A stretch of 64,000 bases of DNA from Parus major (Eukaryota; Chordata; Aves; Passeriformes; Paridae), in contig NC_031769.1 in the NCBI RefSeq assembly GCF_001522545.3, positions 129,603,613 to 129,667,612 of the forward strand. Reading direction: 5' to 3'. Position numbers and translations under genes: made by a program. Every line of letters starts with the position of its first letter. Positions within the stretch are counted from its first letter, which is position 1. Under the pieces are notes generated by a model. It saw only the letters and a program-made list of their open reading frames with translations, was not told where the DNA came from and did no database searches. Positions 13,401-26,800 of the stretch are shown piece after piece.

Positions 13401-14680
13401 TTTTTCCCTGACTAAAATTATATTGCTCTTCTTTCTTTGTCTTAGTGAAATGGTACTTTCATTTTATCAGAGAATTTCTCTGTTTTGTTGTTCTAAATAC
13501 AGTGGAAGGAACAAAATGTCTTCAGTTACTTTTGAAGTTGTAGACTTGCATTTGAAATGTATCATTGCATGCGTTAATTTTCTTTATGGAAAAAAAAATC
13601 CACATCAAAAAGCAAGTAATATGAAGATTCCCTTTTGTAATTTCTCTGAGATTATTAGAAATACCAGGCAGCATGTGGAGAAACACGTGATCTGTCCCAT
13701 ACAAAAACCCAGCACAGTTTAAGCTGCTTGCTTTTGGTGTTAGGAAGACTTAAGAATATTATAACTCATACTGTATTACTTGACATTTGTTCCCCAAAGC
13801 TTCTTTCTTGTGAACAAATTGTGTGATATGATCAGTGGCATGACCCAGAAAGCACTTTTCACTTTTTCTGCAAGAGACTATGTCTATCAAAGTAATTTGG
13901 CTTAGGTCAAAAGCTGTGTTTGCATCCTTTTCAACCTGTTCTTTTAATACATTTACAAGAATATTTGCATTACTTCTCTTGGCTTTCTTACACTTGAGCC
14001 TTGTAGTTCAACTGTCATTCTGGAATGTAATAGGAATACTACTGGTATATTTAAAATCCTAGATTCAGCTAATTAAGGTTTTCTTGTCTCTGCAAATCTC
14101 ATCTTGAAAGGCTTATATCATATTCTGGAATTACAAGCCACATTTGTACATCTGAATTCCTTAATGTTGAATGAGCTATGTTGAAGCTCAAGAGAAGCAG
14201 GTGCCCTCAGTTCATTTATCTTTTCTGGGGTCATGTTTTACTGTTATAGAAGTCTGCAAAAATATTTTGCTTTATGAATCAGTTTCAATTAGTGGTATTA
14301 GGAAGGATGTGAGTCTGACATCTTGGAACCATCTGAGGTGGTTTCATGAGTAGGCATATAAGCTCATACAGTTAGGTAGTTTCTCATACTTGTTTTGGTA
14401 ATCTGCAGGGCTCTGTCTCTGAGGAATGTTTCAGCAGAAATGGAGCTAGAAGAAATATGTTCAGTTGAAATAAATATTTAAATGATAGGTTTCTTTTTTA
14501 AACTAAAGTTAGTGAAAGTATTAATTTTATGTTGTCCACCTAATTTTGTGAAAACTTCTGTAGTATGGGATTGAATTGATGGAAAAACAGTAACAGATTT
14601 TACAGAACCTTTACTAAGTTCTCCCCACATTTATTTTCTTTCTGTTTGGTTGACTTCATTGCTTTCTTTTCCTCTAGCAG

Positions 14681-14801
14681 GAAGACCACGAAAGTTGTGG
14701 TTCCAGTTCAACAAACCGCAGTACCACAGAGAGCATGAAATCAGCAGTAAAATCACGACGAGTTCAGCAGTCTGCTTCTCCTGACCCTGATTTACCTCCA
14801 G
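14681..14801 (+). CDS. VPS13B: VPS13B exon 4
   Basis: 121 bp, phase 0 in and phase 1 out (the Gly codon is split across the intron). It encodes a hydrophilic Ser/Thr/Arg-rich linker beginning EDHESCGSSSTNRSTTES and ending PDPDLPPG, typical of the loop that follows the first chorein strands. The acceptor is a tandem TAG-CAG at 14675-14680. I chose the downstream AG because it gives 121 bp, the size I derive for human exon 4; using the upstream AG would add one Gln codon. The donor is GTAATC. This linker looks more variable than the following exons. Confidence 0.93.
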
Positions 14802-17800
14802 GTAATCCATAATTTCAGAAACTGATTAGATATTTTTCTGTAACTGAAATACAGACTTTTATTCAGATGACCACAGTGTCTAAGTTACATTATTATGTTT
14901 TTGTCTACCTACAAATCATAAAGGTTAGTAAAATACTCGTATGTTAGAAAATAGAACCAAATCACAATAAAATGTAGTTTAATGCTGATAACCTTTCTTT
15001 CCATTTCATCAAATTCTTAAATTCACATAACTCATTTATTGTTCAAGGTAGCATCATAGAATCATAGAATGACTTGGATTGGAAGGGACCTTAAAACTCA
15101 TCTAGTATCAGCCCCCAGCTGTGGTGGTACACCATAACAGGTGTCTCAACTCAATGCGCCATCCAGCCTGGCCTTGAACAGAACTCTGGGCTACTCTGGT
15201 TCCAAAGCCTCGGAAGAAAGAATTTCTTTGTATTATCTAATCTAATCTAAACCTGCCCTCTTTCAGCTTTAAACCATTATCCCTTGTCCTGTCTGTACAT
15301 GCTCTTGTGAAAAGCCCCTCTCCAGGACAACATTCTTGTAGACTCCCTTTAGGTACTGGAAGGCTGCTGTAAAGTTTTTCTGGAGACTTCTCTTTTCCAG
15401 GCTAAAAACCCAAACTGTCTCATGTTTTACTAATGTTTTTTATTGAGCCCTGTATCTACAGGAAGAGATTTTCACCCATTTTTTTTTCCCCCTGGATATG
15501 GAATTTGAATGTGAATGTGGAATTTGTATACTGAACTTAGAGATATTTCATGATATAAAAATGCCTAAGGATATATGTATCTGGTTACTCTTGCCTCTGA
15601 GTTTGGATATGAGGTGTTTCATGCAGAAAACTAAAATTGGAGAGTACTGGAATGAATTGCAAGTTTGCCTTCTTGGGTCATGTAATTTTGGATAGGTTAA
15701 AACTATTATAGTTTTGTGTAAAGCTTTCTTGCTGTCTTTTGTTGTCAGATACTTGACTTTATATTTGACTTGAATCAAAGGACATCATTGACATTTAGTG
15801 TGTGTAATACGATGTGGTACATGGTATCATCTTGCTTTGAAATGGTTACTTGAGGAGCCAGGGCTGGAGTGTCTCAGAGTTTAGCAATCTAATAAACTCC
15901 TGGGGCTTGGAATTGTGGGAAACCATTTCCTACCATGGACAGCGCTTCAGTTGTAGCAGCCCTGTAGAATTCTGTTCTTTGGGTTACATTTGCAAAAAAA
16001 AAAAAAGTCAAAGGCTACCCAAAAATTGTATGAATATATTTCCTTTGGTGACATCTGGTAGGATTTTTGTAAGTTACCTTCTTACAAAGTGGTGAAATTA
16101 TATCAGTACAGTTGTATTAATTGTTGTAAATTACGAAGTTGTAGGTACAGGTGGCTTTGGTTTTGAGTGGATAAATAGTACTGTTTAGTATAGAGGTCCT
16201 GTGTGGTAAAATGTCTGAAGATTTAATTTGTGCATCCTGAATTTTAGTAAGACGTGGAGTCATCTGCTTAGAGGGTTTTTTTTGTGTTTTTTAAAAATTT
16301 TTGGATTTTTGTTGTTGTTTTCTTTTAAGTCCTTGGAGGATGTGTGTATAATATTTTTGCTGTATTTTTAAAAAATGTTCATTTGCCCTTTTGTTTTAGT
16401 GTCCTTGGAGATGAATCTCCGAACGCAAAATTCAGCTAAAAATGTTGCTTTGGCAACAACAGACTGCTGCTAAACTTAAGTTCTTTAGATGTGTCTAGTC
16501 AGATGATATTGATTCTGTGACTGTAGAGATACAGACTTTTTGGAGTGGTGAATTTGAAATTGCAGCACTTAATGCACAGGGCAGTGTCCTGGATTCTGGA
16601 CAATTTAAAAAAAAAATTGTGGATTTTGTGTTGCACCTTAGGAAACCCTAACCCTACAAATTTTCTGGTTGTTTTATTCACTTACCATAGAAAACCTATA
16701 TTTCAGTGGCAAAGATGCTCATAGTGTTTTTCTTAGAAATCACAGGAGTATAAATAACATTTTACTGCTTTTTCCCCACTTGTCTTTAAAACAAAACTCT
16801 TTCAAAAAAGCCTCAAAAAACAAAAAAAGAAACCTTTTATTATACATGAAGTTGCTGATGTTTTTATTATTTTGTTTTGAATAGTAGGAATTACAGTTCC
16901 TTAAGATTGTTCCTCACATGTGAAAATCTGCTTCTAGTATATTTGAAGCTAAACTTAATCAGGAAGCTGGTTTTTGTATACTTCCAACAATACCACTAGG
17001 TTGAAAATAGCTTCATAGATAGATAGTTTTTAGCAAATCTATGACCCCTATTTTATTTGGAAGATAGGACTCTTAATTTCTCTCTTCATGCACACAGCCA
17101 AAAAGACACAGAGATGAAAATAGTGTTGGTCTTTCCCTGAATACCTCTGGAAACTATCAGTACAGCTTGCCTTTTTTTCCTTCTATGATGTAATGTTTTT
17201 GTCATTCACAGCAGGAAAATGTATGTTAGATTGACTTTGAAAGACCCTTGAAAGCCAAATACTGGAAAAACTTTGGACCTGTGGAGAGACAGCTTCACTT
17301 TCTTCAATGAAATTAGTAGCTTGCTTTAAAATCATAATTAAATAACTGGTTATAATTTTATAGTTGCTAGTTAAATAGTCTGCATAAATATTTCTCTGCT
17401 GAAATTAGGAAAAGGAGCTAAATGCCTTGTGCTGCCTTCTATTTATGTACAGGTTGGTTTACATCTCTCCAGTGATGAATATGGGCCTCTTATGCCCCTT
17501 AATTATTGAAATAATACATCTGGTTTTCTGAGTTCATATAAACTACAAATGTTACTGTTTGAAGGAGTTAGTGAGAAAATCCTTAAAAGCAAGTTAGTCC
17601 ACATATTTTTCAGTAGTTTTAGATTGATATGCAAGAAAAGCCAATTTATATTATGTTAGAAATCTGACATTGAATTAGACAGTATTTCTGGATTTCATCT
17701 TTCTGGTCATTGAGGTCATTGAGGACTTTGAATCCTGAAAAAAGGGAAAATGTTGCCTATTAGTTGGGCAAATTTTTGTTTGTGGAACTCCAGGAAATCA

Positions 17801-20800
17801 CTTATGTAATGGTAAAACTTGCCATATACTCTAAAGTGAAAAGTTATATATGAGTGTGAAAAAGATGAATACCTAGAAAAAGCAGAGTAGAATGGAAGTA
17901 GCAACTTAATTTTCCTAGTTATCTGACAATATTTTGATGTTCATTTTAATTTTAAATTTGAATTTATTTTTTTGATATAAAGGAGTTTTATTTAATGCAA
18001 GTGTTAGAAAACTGCTCTTTCTTGAAGCCTATGGATTTAAGCCTGTATTATTAGCTGGCTTTTTTCAGCATAGTCACCAAATTAGAACTCAATGGTGTTT
18101 ATGAAATGTATTTTTAGATGTGTGTGATGTCATAAATTTGAAAACAGAGAAATTTTAAGGCTTGATTTTTTTTTCCAGCACAAGTAAGTTGTGTCCATAG
18201 TTAGGTTCAGTATGTATGAAAGACATCAATATGGGTAATATTTCATTTTTTATGATATTGTTAAAAATATGACACTTTGCCACATACTGTGAATTCCCAG
18301 ATGAGATGATTTTTCCAATAACATTACACCTACAAAACATGTAAATGGATTTGTTCCCAACAGGCTTCAGTGCAGGTGCTTACTGTTTGGGTTGTTGACA
18401 GAAATTGGTTTTGATACACCTCACAGGGGTCTTACTGAACAAGATGTGGATATATTAGGTTTTAGAATGAGAGAGTACTAGGTGTGTTAATGCTTAGTGA
18501 ACTTATAAAAAAAAATGAGGGAGCACTTAGGCATAATATATGCACACTTGAAAAGTAACCTAGCAGCTGGCATTCACTTTTCCAAACCTGCTTCGAAATA
18601 TCTTTCAAGTAAAAAAGTAATTGTTAAAATTCTTTGTCTGCAGTAATCCATAGTGTTCTGTTTTCTTAATTAATTTGAAAGTTAATTAGTTTTATATGAT
18701 TCATTGTATTCATAGCTTATAACAACTTTTTATGGTATCTTGCATTTCTAGGATGTTGATTGACTTTATAACCACGCAGGTTCTTAAAGAGTTTTAAGAC
18801 ATGTTATTTTTTTGGGTAAAGAAAGTACAATAGTTTGTTTAAATTTTGATTTTTTAAAAAAGAGTGCAAGTTGAAAATAATGAATATATTGAAGTAATTT
18901 GTTTTTTTACTAAATAAATTAGTTTGTCATGTCTTCCTTATCATTCCCAAGAATTTGTTTTATTTTGTAGGTTACGTGCAGAGTTTGATTCGGCGTGTTG
19001 TAAACAATGTCAACATCGTGATCAACAATCTCATATTAAAGTATGTGGAAGATGATATTGTTCTCTCAGTCAATATCACTTCTGCAGAATGCTATACAGT
19101 GAATGAGTTTTGGGATCGAGCATTTATGGACATCTCTGGTGAGTAGGTATTTTTTGGTTTTACATATCACTGTGGAGGTGCTCTTAAATTCATACAGAAA
19201 TTAGTAAGTCTCATAAAAATGACTTTTTTATCAGAAGTAAGACATCTGTCTTTTGACAGAAATTCGATTTCCAACCCTGTTTTCTCTTGTCCTTACCTTA
19301 GTTCTGATGAGCCAACTGTAATAATGTAGATTGATTCTTACTGCACCCTTGTATGATGGCAGATAATCATACAAGATATGTTGTCCTCTGCTCACCTTGC
19401 CATCATGTGATGGTATTTGAATTAGTGCTTGCTGTTGGCAGTGAGTGTTTAGGCAAGTTTTGTGAGTGAGCAGTAACACATTAAGACATTCCATTGCCCT
19501 TGTTTGTGATGGTCTTAAAACTCTGAACAGGCTGGCAGGAGAGGCAGTGTAATGTGATCACAGTAGCTCAGCATACCTGTTGTAAGACATGGTTCATTTC
19601 ACTTCACATTTTCAGAGGAAAAAAGCCCCCAGCTTCAGACTCTATCTTGATCTTCATTATTTGAATGTTTCAGTCCTTGAATTGCCAATGTTCACCTTTC
19701 AGTCTAGGTGCTCTTGCTGACGTTGGCTAGAGGTGGAAATGGGGCACAGTAACTGTGCTAAGATCACATAGAAGATTTCAGGTAGAGTAGGGAATTCAAT
19801 TAATGTTTTCCCAAACCTATTTTTTTGTTCTGGATAAAATAATTGCAAACTGTTATGACAAAATCACACAATACACTTCATGTTAAGATCACTATAATAG
19901 TAGTAAGTGAATAGCTCTTGTTTCTTTTGGAAGGTTCAGAAGAAAACTTTGGGGGATAATATGCAAAATTATTTCTGTGAGAATAATGAGAATGATAGCT
20001 ATTGTATGCTTCCACATAAACCAGAACTCTTCTTTTATAAAAAGAGCTAAGGTACAGCAGACAGGATAAAAATTTTAATTGGGTGTAACTAATTTGTCCT
20101 CACTTCCTATGCCTTCAGCAGAAAAAGACTGGTGCAGGAAATAATTCTCTTCAGTCACATAAGAAAATACTTTGCTGCTGATTAAAATAATGACTGAAAA
20201 AATGTCTTGTATTGCTTTCTTCTAGTTAAGAACCTGTATGCACAACTTACTTTTTGTATGCAATATATTTTTTTAACCTATATACTTCTTTTAAAAGCCA
20301 CAGATCTGGTACTGAGGAAGATGATCAACTTCTCTGACTGCACAGTATGTCTTGATAAGAGAAATGCTAGTGGTAAAATCGAATTTTACCAGGAACCTCT
20401 GCTGTACAAATGTTCCTTCAGGACTCGTCTGCATTTTACTTATGATAACCTCAACTCCAAAATGCCATCAATTATTAAAGTAGGTATCCAAAATAATTAT
20501 TTTTGCTACTCAGTTGTGAAGTTTTGAGGCTTTTCAAAATATCCTTTAAAATTTTAAGTAAAACGAAAAGCTAGTACTGTTGTGTTTTACTAAAGGAATT
20601 TTTAAATTGTGTTTTGTTCATATGATGCAGTTAGTTTATGTACAGAAACAGCATATAAATAAGGAAGCTATGCTCTCTAATATTTTCATTTTTCCTTGAA
20701 GTTTTTACTCATTCTCTATGACTCATGCTAAGATTTCATTAATTTACACATATGAAAGTATAAGCATATATTTATACAAATACTGATTTTCCTACTATAA

Positions 20801-23800
20801 TACTATTTACCCATGTGTGTGCTATACTGTTTACAGAGTAATTTCTCATGGTTTTTGAAACTCTATAATGAAAATGAAAGTTTAATTAGATGCTCTTATA
20901 TCACTTATATTTGAGAAGGTTTTTCAGCAATAAGTTTAATAACGAAATACATAAATGTTTCTGTATGTGTAAAGCATTTTGCTTTTGACTTTTCAACTGA
21001 AAGTCTATTGTGTGATAACCCAAGTGAATGTTTTTGTTAGTCACTGTTTGCACCCCTTTGCCTTCTGTTGTGTTGCAAATCTTGTTTTCCGAAATAAAAT
21101 GTCCATTCCAATTGAATATAGAGTGGTATGGCTTAAAAGTGGGTTATACTGATGACAGAGCTTTCTTATTGTCTGTTTTTGTTCTCTTTTCACATTGTAG
21201 ATTCACACATTAGTTGAAAGTTTGAAACTTTCAATCTCTGATCAGCAGCTTCCTATGTTTATACGTATAATGCAGCTTGGGATTGCTCTGTATTATGGAG
21301 AAATAGGCAACTTCAAAGATGGGGAAAGTGAAGATTTGATTTGCCACACTAAAGATATGTTGGGAAATATCACAAGTGAGTACAGCTTTTAATTTGTAAG
21401 AAGAAAAATTAAAAACATTAATTTCTTTGCTTTTTGCAAATGTAAATATCCAAGTCTAGTTTTTGCCAAGTATCTTGTGAGTCTGCAGTTTGCTAGAGGC
21501 TGTTCATTGTGCTGGGTAAGGATGCAGTGCTTTAACATGTTTAATGTTATGTATGATAAGGAATTCTGATGGTCTTAACTGAACTGAGGTTAAATATGAT
21601 CTAAGAAGATTATTTTGGGAGTTGTAACACTGTAGGGTTCTTTGGATTTATCTGTCAGTATATCATGCAGCAAGGCACCTTTCCATTAGCAAGTTTGAAA
21701 CTGGCAGCAGCCACATTTGAACTAAATAAAAGAAAAGCCAAAGGCTGCTTATTAATTTATTTGAAAATGATCATTGAGAATAGATAAATCAGAGCTTGTT
21801 CTAAGCAAGGAAGTATTACTTTGCACTGTTTCCCATACTTCTGTCCTTTTACCTTGTCTGGTCTCAAACTACTTCTTATTTTCATATAACATATATTCCT
21901 TCTTCTATATGATCTTTTGTGGTAACTGGATACAACAGGATCTTTTCAGGAGCATTGCTCTGATGAGGGGTGAATTTTCTTTACCTTTGTGTGATTGGTT
22001 CCCATCTGCTGCTTCCCAGGCACATGGGGTGACTCTTGGGATGATTCTGTGCAGGGCCTGGAGTTGGACTTGATGATCCTTGTGGGTCCCTTCCAGCTCA
22101 GCTTATTCTGTGATTCTGTGAATTTAATATTTAGAGATTTGTATTTTAATTTTAATTAAAATTTTCGGAGAGGTTTTCGTTGTTTTTCCAAGATTGAATA
22201 TGGATCTAGGGGAATAGGAAGAGAGATTTACCTCACTGCTCAAAAGTGTGATAATGTCTAGAAAATCCTTGGAATTTAATTTGAAGTTGCCATAGCTCTC
22301 TTAAGCTAGGCTTAAGTTTATAATATTACAGCAGTTTAAAGCTAAGGTAGGTGATACTAAGACTATGGCAAAGACTTTTAATATTTTTTTTTAGGAAAAT
22401 GTTAATGAATCAAAGAAGTGTTTGAAGACTCATATTCAGTAATTTAAAATTTGTACTGACTTGCTATGATTATAAGCCAAGTATCAATGAATGCTGCATG
22501 GAATACTGTGCAAGATAAATTTCACATACCATAAATTTGAGTTTAATAAATAAATTTTTAAGTATGGTTTATCTGAAATTTAACTTTTCTTTTGTTTTAA
22601 AAGGCACAGAAGATGAAGCAAGCTCAGTAATGCAGTATCCTGCACAGTACATTAGTCAAGATCCTTATTTGCATCAAGATGATGACCAGCAACAAGGATG
22701 GGTTTCCTGGGCTTGGTCTTTTGTTCCTGCTATTGTGAGTTATGATGATGAAGAGAATGATTCGGGTGGAATCGATGATGGAACAGGAGAACAGCAGAAG
22801 TCTCAGTCCCTCAAAGATCCTATTATTTCAGTGGGTTTTTATTGTACAAAAGCAACAGTGACTTTTAAGGTAAATGTTTCTCTGTGTCATAAAGGATTCA
22901 TTTGACTTGTTGAGGAAGTGCATAAAGATTTTCTAAGCATTCGTATACTGTTTGGTTCAAGGAAAATGTTACTGGTATTATGAGGGGAGTATTAAGTTAA
23001 TGGATAACAAGAAATGTGAATGCTGAAAATTATTCTTCCATCATACTGGACATGAGATGGTTTGACATCGAGAGTTGGTTTTGTTATTTGACTTAGAATT
23101 TGAATGTAAACTTTATAATGTTCAAAGGAACCAACTTAGTTTATTGGATGAATATTTTTTGATGGGAAAAAAAGACTGAAGGCTTTCTGTGAATGTTCAA
23201 TGCAGTATTCTAGCCATCTAATGTTTATGCAAATACATACTTCTTTATAGAAACCCCATTAGTTTAGAGCTAGGATTGGAGGAATTTTTAGAGACTACTC
23301 TTGTTTTGGACTGTTGAACGTGAAAATATGAATTTAACTTGATAATGTTGAATTAATTTTCCATAGGTTGAAATTATATTTAAGGAAAAAAAGTACATAT
23401 AAGCTGAGCTATAAACTGTGAATGTAGAGAAAGATTGAAGTATTAGCTCTAAGCAAAGTTGAAAATTGTTAGTGGCCTTTTTTCTAATATTTTTTAAGCT
23501 TGCTGAAGGAAATATGGAGAGCCTGACTAAGATATTGAGATGTTCTAACAGGAATTGGAAACTAAGATATTGAATTAGCAGAATACTTGTAATATGTCAA
23601 ACTATTTGCAAGCAATTCTATGTGCATAACTACACAAAGTGGCTCTTGGCTTTACAATTAAGCATGTATTAAATCAAGGTCAGGACTTTGCCACAGAGTA
23701 ATTTTGGATGATTTTTATGACTGTGAGTCTTTCAGATGAACTGCAAGACTTTTGTAACTCTCAAACAAAAATTATGTGACTGATTATATCCAGTGCCATC

Positions 23801-26800
23801 AGGAGCTCCCTGGCCCTTTCTTGCCTGTTTGGCTTGACATCTGTGCACAAGAGTGTTTTATGGGGCTTTATCCTGAATTTAGCTATTTTTATTTGGTGGT
23901 GTAGAAGGGCATTTAGCTGCTCAGCAGCTGTCAGGCTGAGACAAGCGACTTGGAAAGCTGTAGATATTCTATGGGGATATTGATGTTTTAAGCCTTCAGC
24001 CTCCTGAAAAATTTTGTTGCAAAATTTGAGGATATCAGCAGCATTCAAGCATTCAGTCATGTTCTCTTGTGTCAGTCTGCTTCAGCCCTCATTAAAAGTG
24101 GCTAAAAATAAATAAAATTTCCCCCTCCATTAATTATATTCCTGGGACACCACTTGAAACATTAATGAGCCACTAAAGCTCAAATTTCTCATTTATCATG
24201 GCTCAGCATTTTCTTTTACACTGTCATACAGTAGTAATTTTGTGCTCTTGTTCCTCATGCAAGAAAACTCATTAAAAATAATATGAACTCCTTTTTTGAA
24301 CATGTGTTTTGCTATAGAGGATTTTCCTAATCCTTCATTTGCAAGTTCACGCATTTTATATTAGGAAGTGATTAAAAACTACTCAAAATGTAACATTTTG
24401 CATTGTAGAAATTTCAAATGTGATGTGTGATGCTAATATGGTGACAGGAGGAAAACAGAATTCATTGTTCTGCTTGCATGCAAAGAGTGTATGGAATTAA
24501 TTTGTGGTTCACATTTTGGTTAAAAAATAAGGTCAAGTTTCTGCATTAACATTTTGAACAGTTGATATCATTCCAGCTAAAAATCATGCCAAATTAAATG
24601 TACCATTTTCTAATAATGGTGAAAACTATTCTTGTAATTTCTGAGTTCTTTTAATCAATTAATTGCTTTTCCTCTGCAATAATTGCACACAGGTGAAGGG
24701 TGATCAGTGATTTTTTCTTCCAATTTTCTTGGACATTTGGATTACAAAATTTTAAATTGAAACAGCATCCATGTGTATCCAGTCTTGAAAACAAAGGGAA
24801 TGTGTAGATATTTTTATAAAAATTAGGATTTGAAGTATTTAAGCTGTACACCATGAAATAACTTGCATTTTTTCATGCCAAATCTAATATATTCAATACA
24901 GTGTGCCTCTTTTCTTGTTTTTCTTAGCTGTAGGTTCTGTGCTTTTTAACCTATGCATGTTTTCCCATTTTGAATTTTTATATCAAAACATTGCAAGAAA
25001 TATAAATGCATGTTGTTCTTGACTGCCATGACAGGAAACAAAAATATGTATGGTTGTAATCAAAATGTGTCTGTAATATTATCATGATGCTTAATTATTT
25101 TCTTGGAAGAATAAATAAAGTAGTAATGGATTTATACAGCAGTTTATAAGCTCATTCGATATTAATAATGCAGCTGTGTATCTGTTTCATCTTCTCACAC
25201 AGTTTCTCTTTAGATAAGCAAACTAAAAATTAGGATTTTAAACATTCTGTTATAGCATATTTCAAACAGAAGCTGAATAGGAGACATTCTGATATGGATA
25301 ATGTGCTACAGCTGTTTAATTGTACCTGTTTCTTGATGGTTAATGAATTTTTGCCCATAGTTTACTTCATCTTTATCAGTTGTGTGTATTAATGACCATA
25401 CTGTTGTTTAATACTAATACTGACTTCTATAAGGTGTTTATCCTATTGTTCTTTAGCTCACTGAAATGCAAGCTGAAAGTAGTTATTACAGTCCTCAAAA
25501 AGTAAAATCCAAAGAAGTTATATGCTGGGAACAAGAAGGAACAACAGTTGAGGTAATTTGACATTGACAGGGATTTTTTGGATACATTTTAAGTAATGTA
25601 CCGAATAGTCACCAGTAAAATATTTTTTCATTATTTAATTGCTGATCTTATTCTGTCATATTGGATGTTTTTCTTGTAATAATAATGTAGATATTAACTC
25701 TCTAAACTTCTGTGCTGTAGTGGTCAAACTCTTGCCTTTCAAGTGCCCTGTCTGATTGCTATTTATTAAAACTCTAAATATATAAAATAAGCATATTTTG
25801 CTTTGTTTTTGTCCATCTTCTGTTTTTCTTGTGGAGTAGAAGGCTTAAAAATTTAACACATATTTTTTCTTTTTCCTCCTTAGGTCCTTATGAAAGGTGA
25901 ACTTTTTTTTGATTGCCAAATTGGTTTTGTTGGTTGCCAAGCTATGTGCCTTAAAGGAATTATGGGAATTAAAGATTTTGAAGAGAACATGAATAGGAGT
26001 GATGAAGTGAGTATATTGAAATATCAGTTGATTTGCTAAATAAGCAATTCTGTTATCCTTTATTAAAATATCTGCAAAAATTAAAGACTGCTGTTCCCAG
26101 TTGTGATTTTTGGATGTTACTGTGATACAGAACACAGTGTCCATTCCTTAGAGTTGAAAAGATGAATATCTCAGATTGAGAAGATGCAGAACATAAGACT
26201 TTCCTAAATCTTTTTGGACAATAACCCATTGTTGCCTTTGTTATCATACTTGGATTTTGCATAACAAATTAAAATATATTTGAAAATCTTTGAAAATACT
26301 TAAATCAACCAAAGATTGGAAAGGAAGAAATTGGAACACTGTATGCTGAAGATAATAAAAATGTGGTGCGAATACTGAATGAGTGTCTGACCTCACTTTT
26401 CAGTAAGACTCAGAGCAACATGAAGTGAAGGACTTAGCCAGTATTATTGTATGTATTTTAAATAGATGCAAATCTTCAACAGCTTAAGACAAAATCAGGT
26501 ATCATTATGAACTGCTTTAACAATACTTAATGAAGTATTTCATGAAATTCTAAGTTCAATAATGATGATTTTTAACTGAAGTGTAGATAGAGTACCACCC
26601 TGAAGTATTGGAGAACAACAACTACTATCTATGTTTAAATAAAAAAATTCAAATAATACAGCCAAGAATAGACTGTTAACTTGATTTTAGTGCTTTGTGA
26701 AGTCTTGCAGAGTATTTTCAAGAGAAAAATTAAGAATATGAATGAAAATACCAAGTGTCTATATTTATGGGAAATATCTCCTAAACTGGGAAATCGTATA

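Larger units (their letters stand above)
1..14680 (+). other. 3' part of VPS13B intron 3
   Basis: Intronic DNA upstream of exon 4. I found no open frame resembling VPS13B exons 2 or 3, so the start codon is off the left edge. Contents recognised: a probable LTR near 95-640, a T-rich simple repeat at 3658-3702, a perfect hairpin at 5909-5949, and a long CR1 with a nested LTR at 8883-10430. The remainder (about 640-8880 and 10430-14680) shows only A+T-rich sequence and short A or T runs. Confidence 0.85.

Noticed and set aside
16644..16656. Telomere-like CCCTAACCCTA
   Set aside because: Only two units, not enough for an interstitial telomere array.
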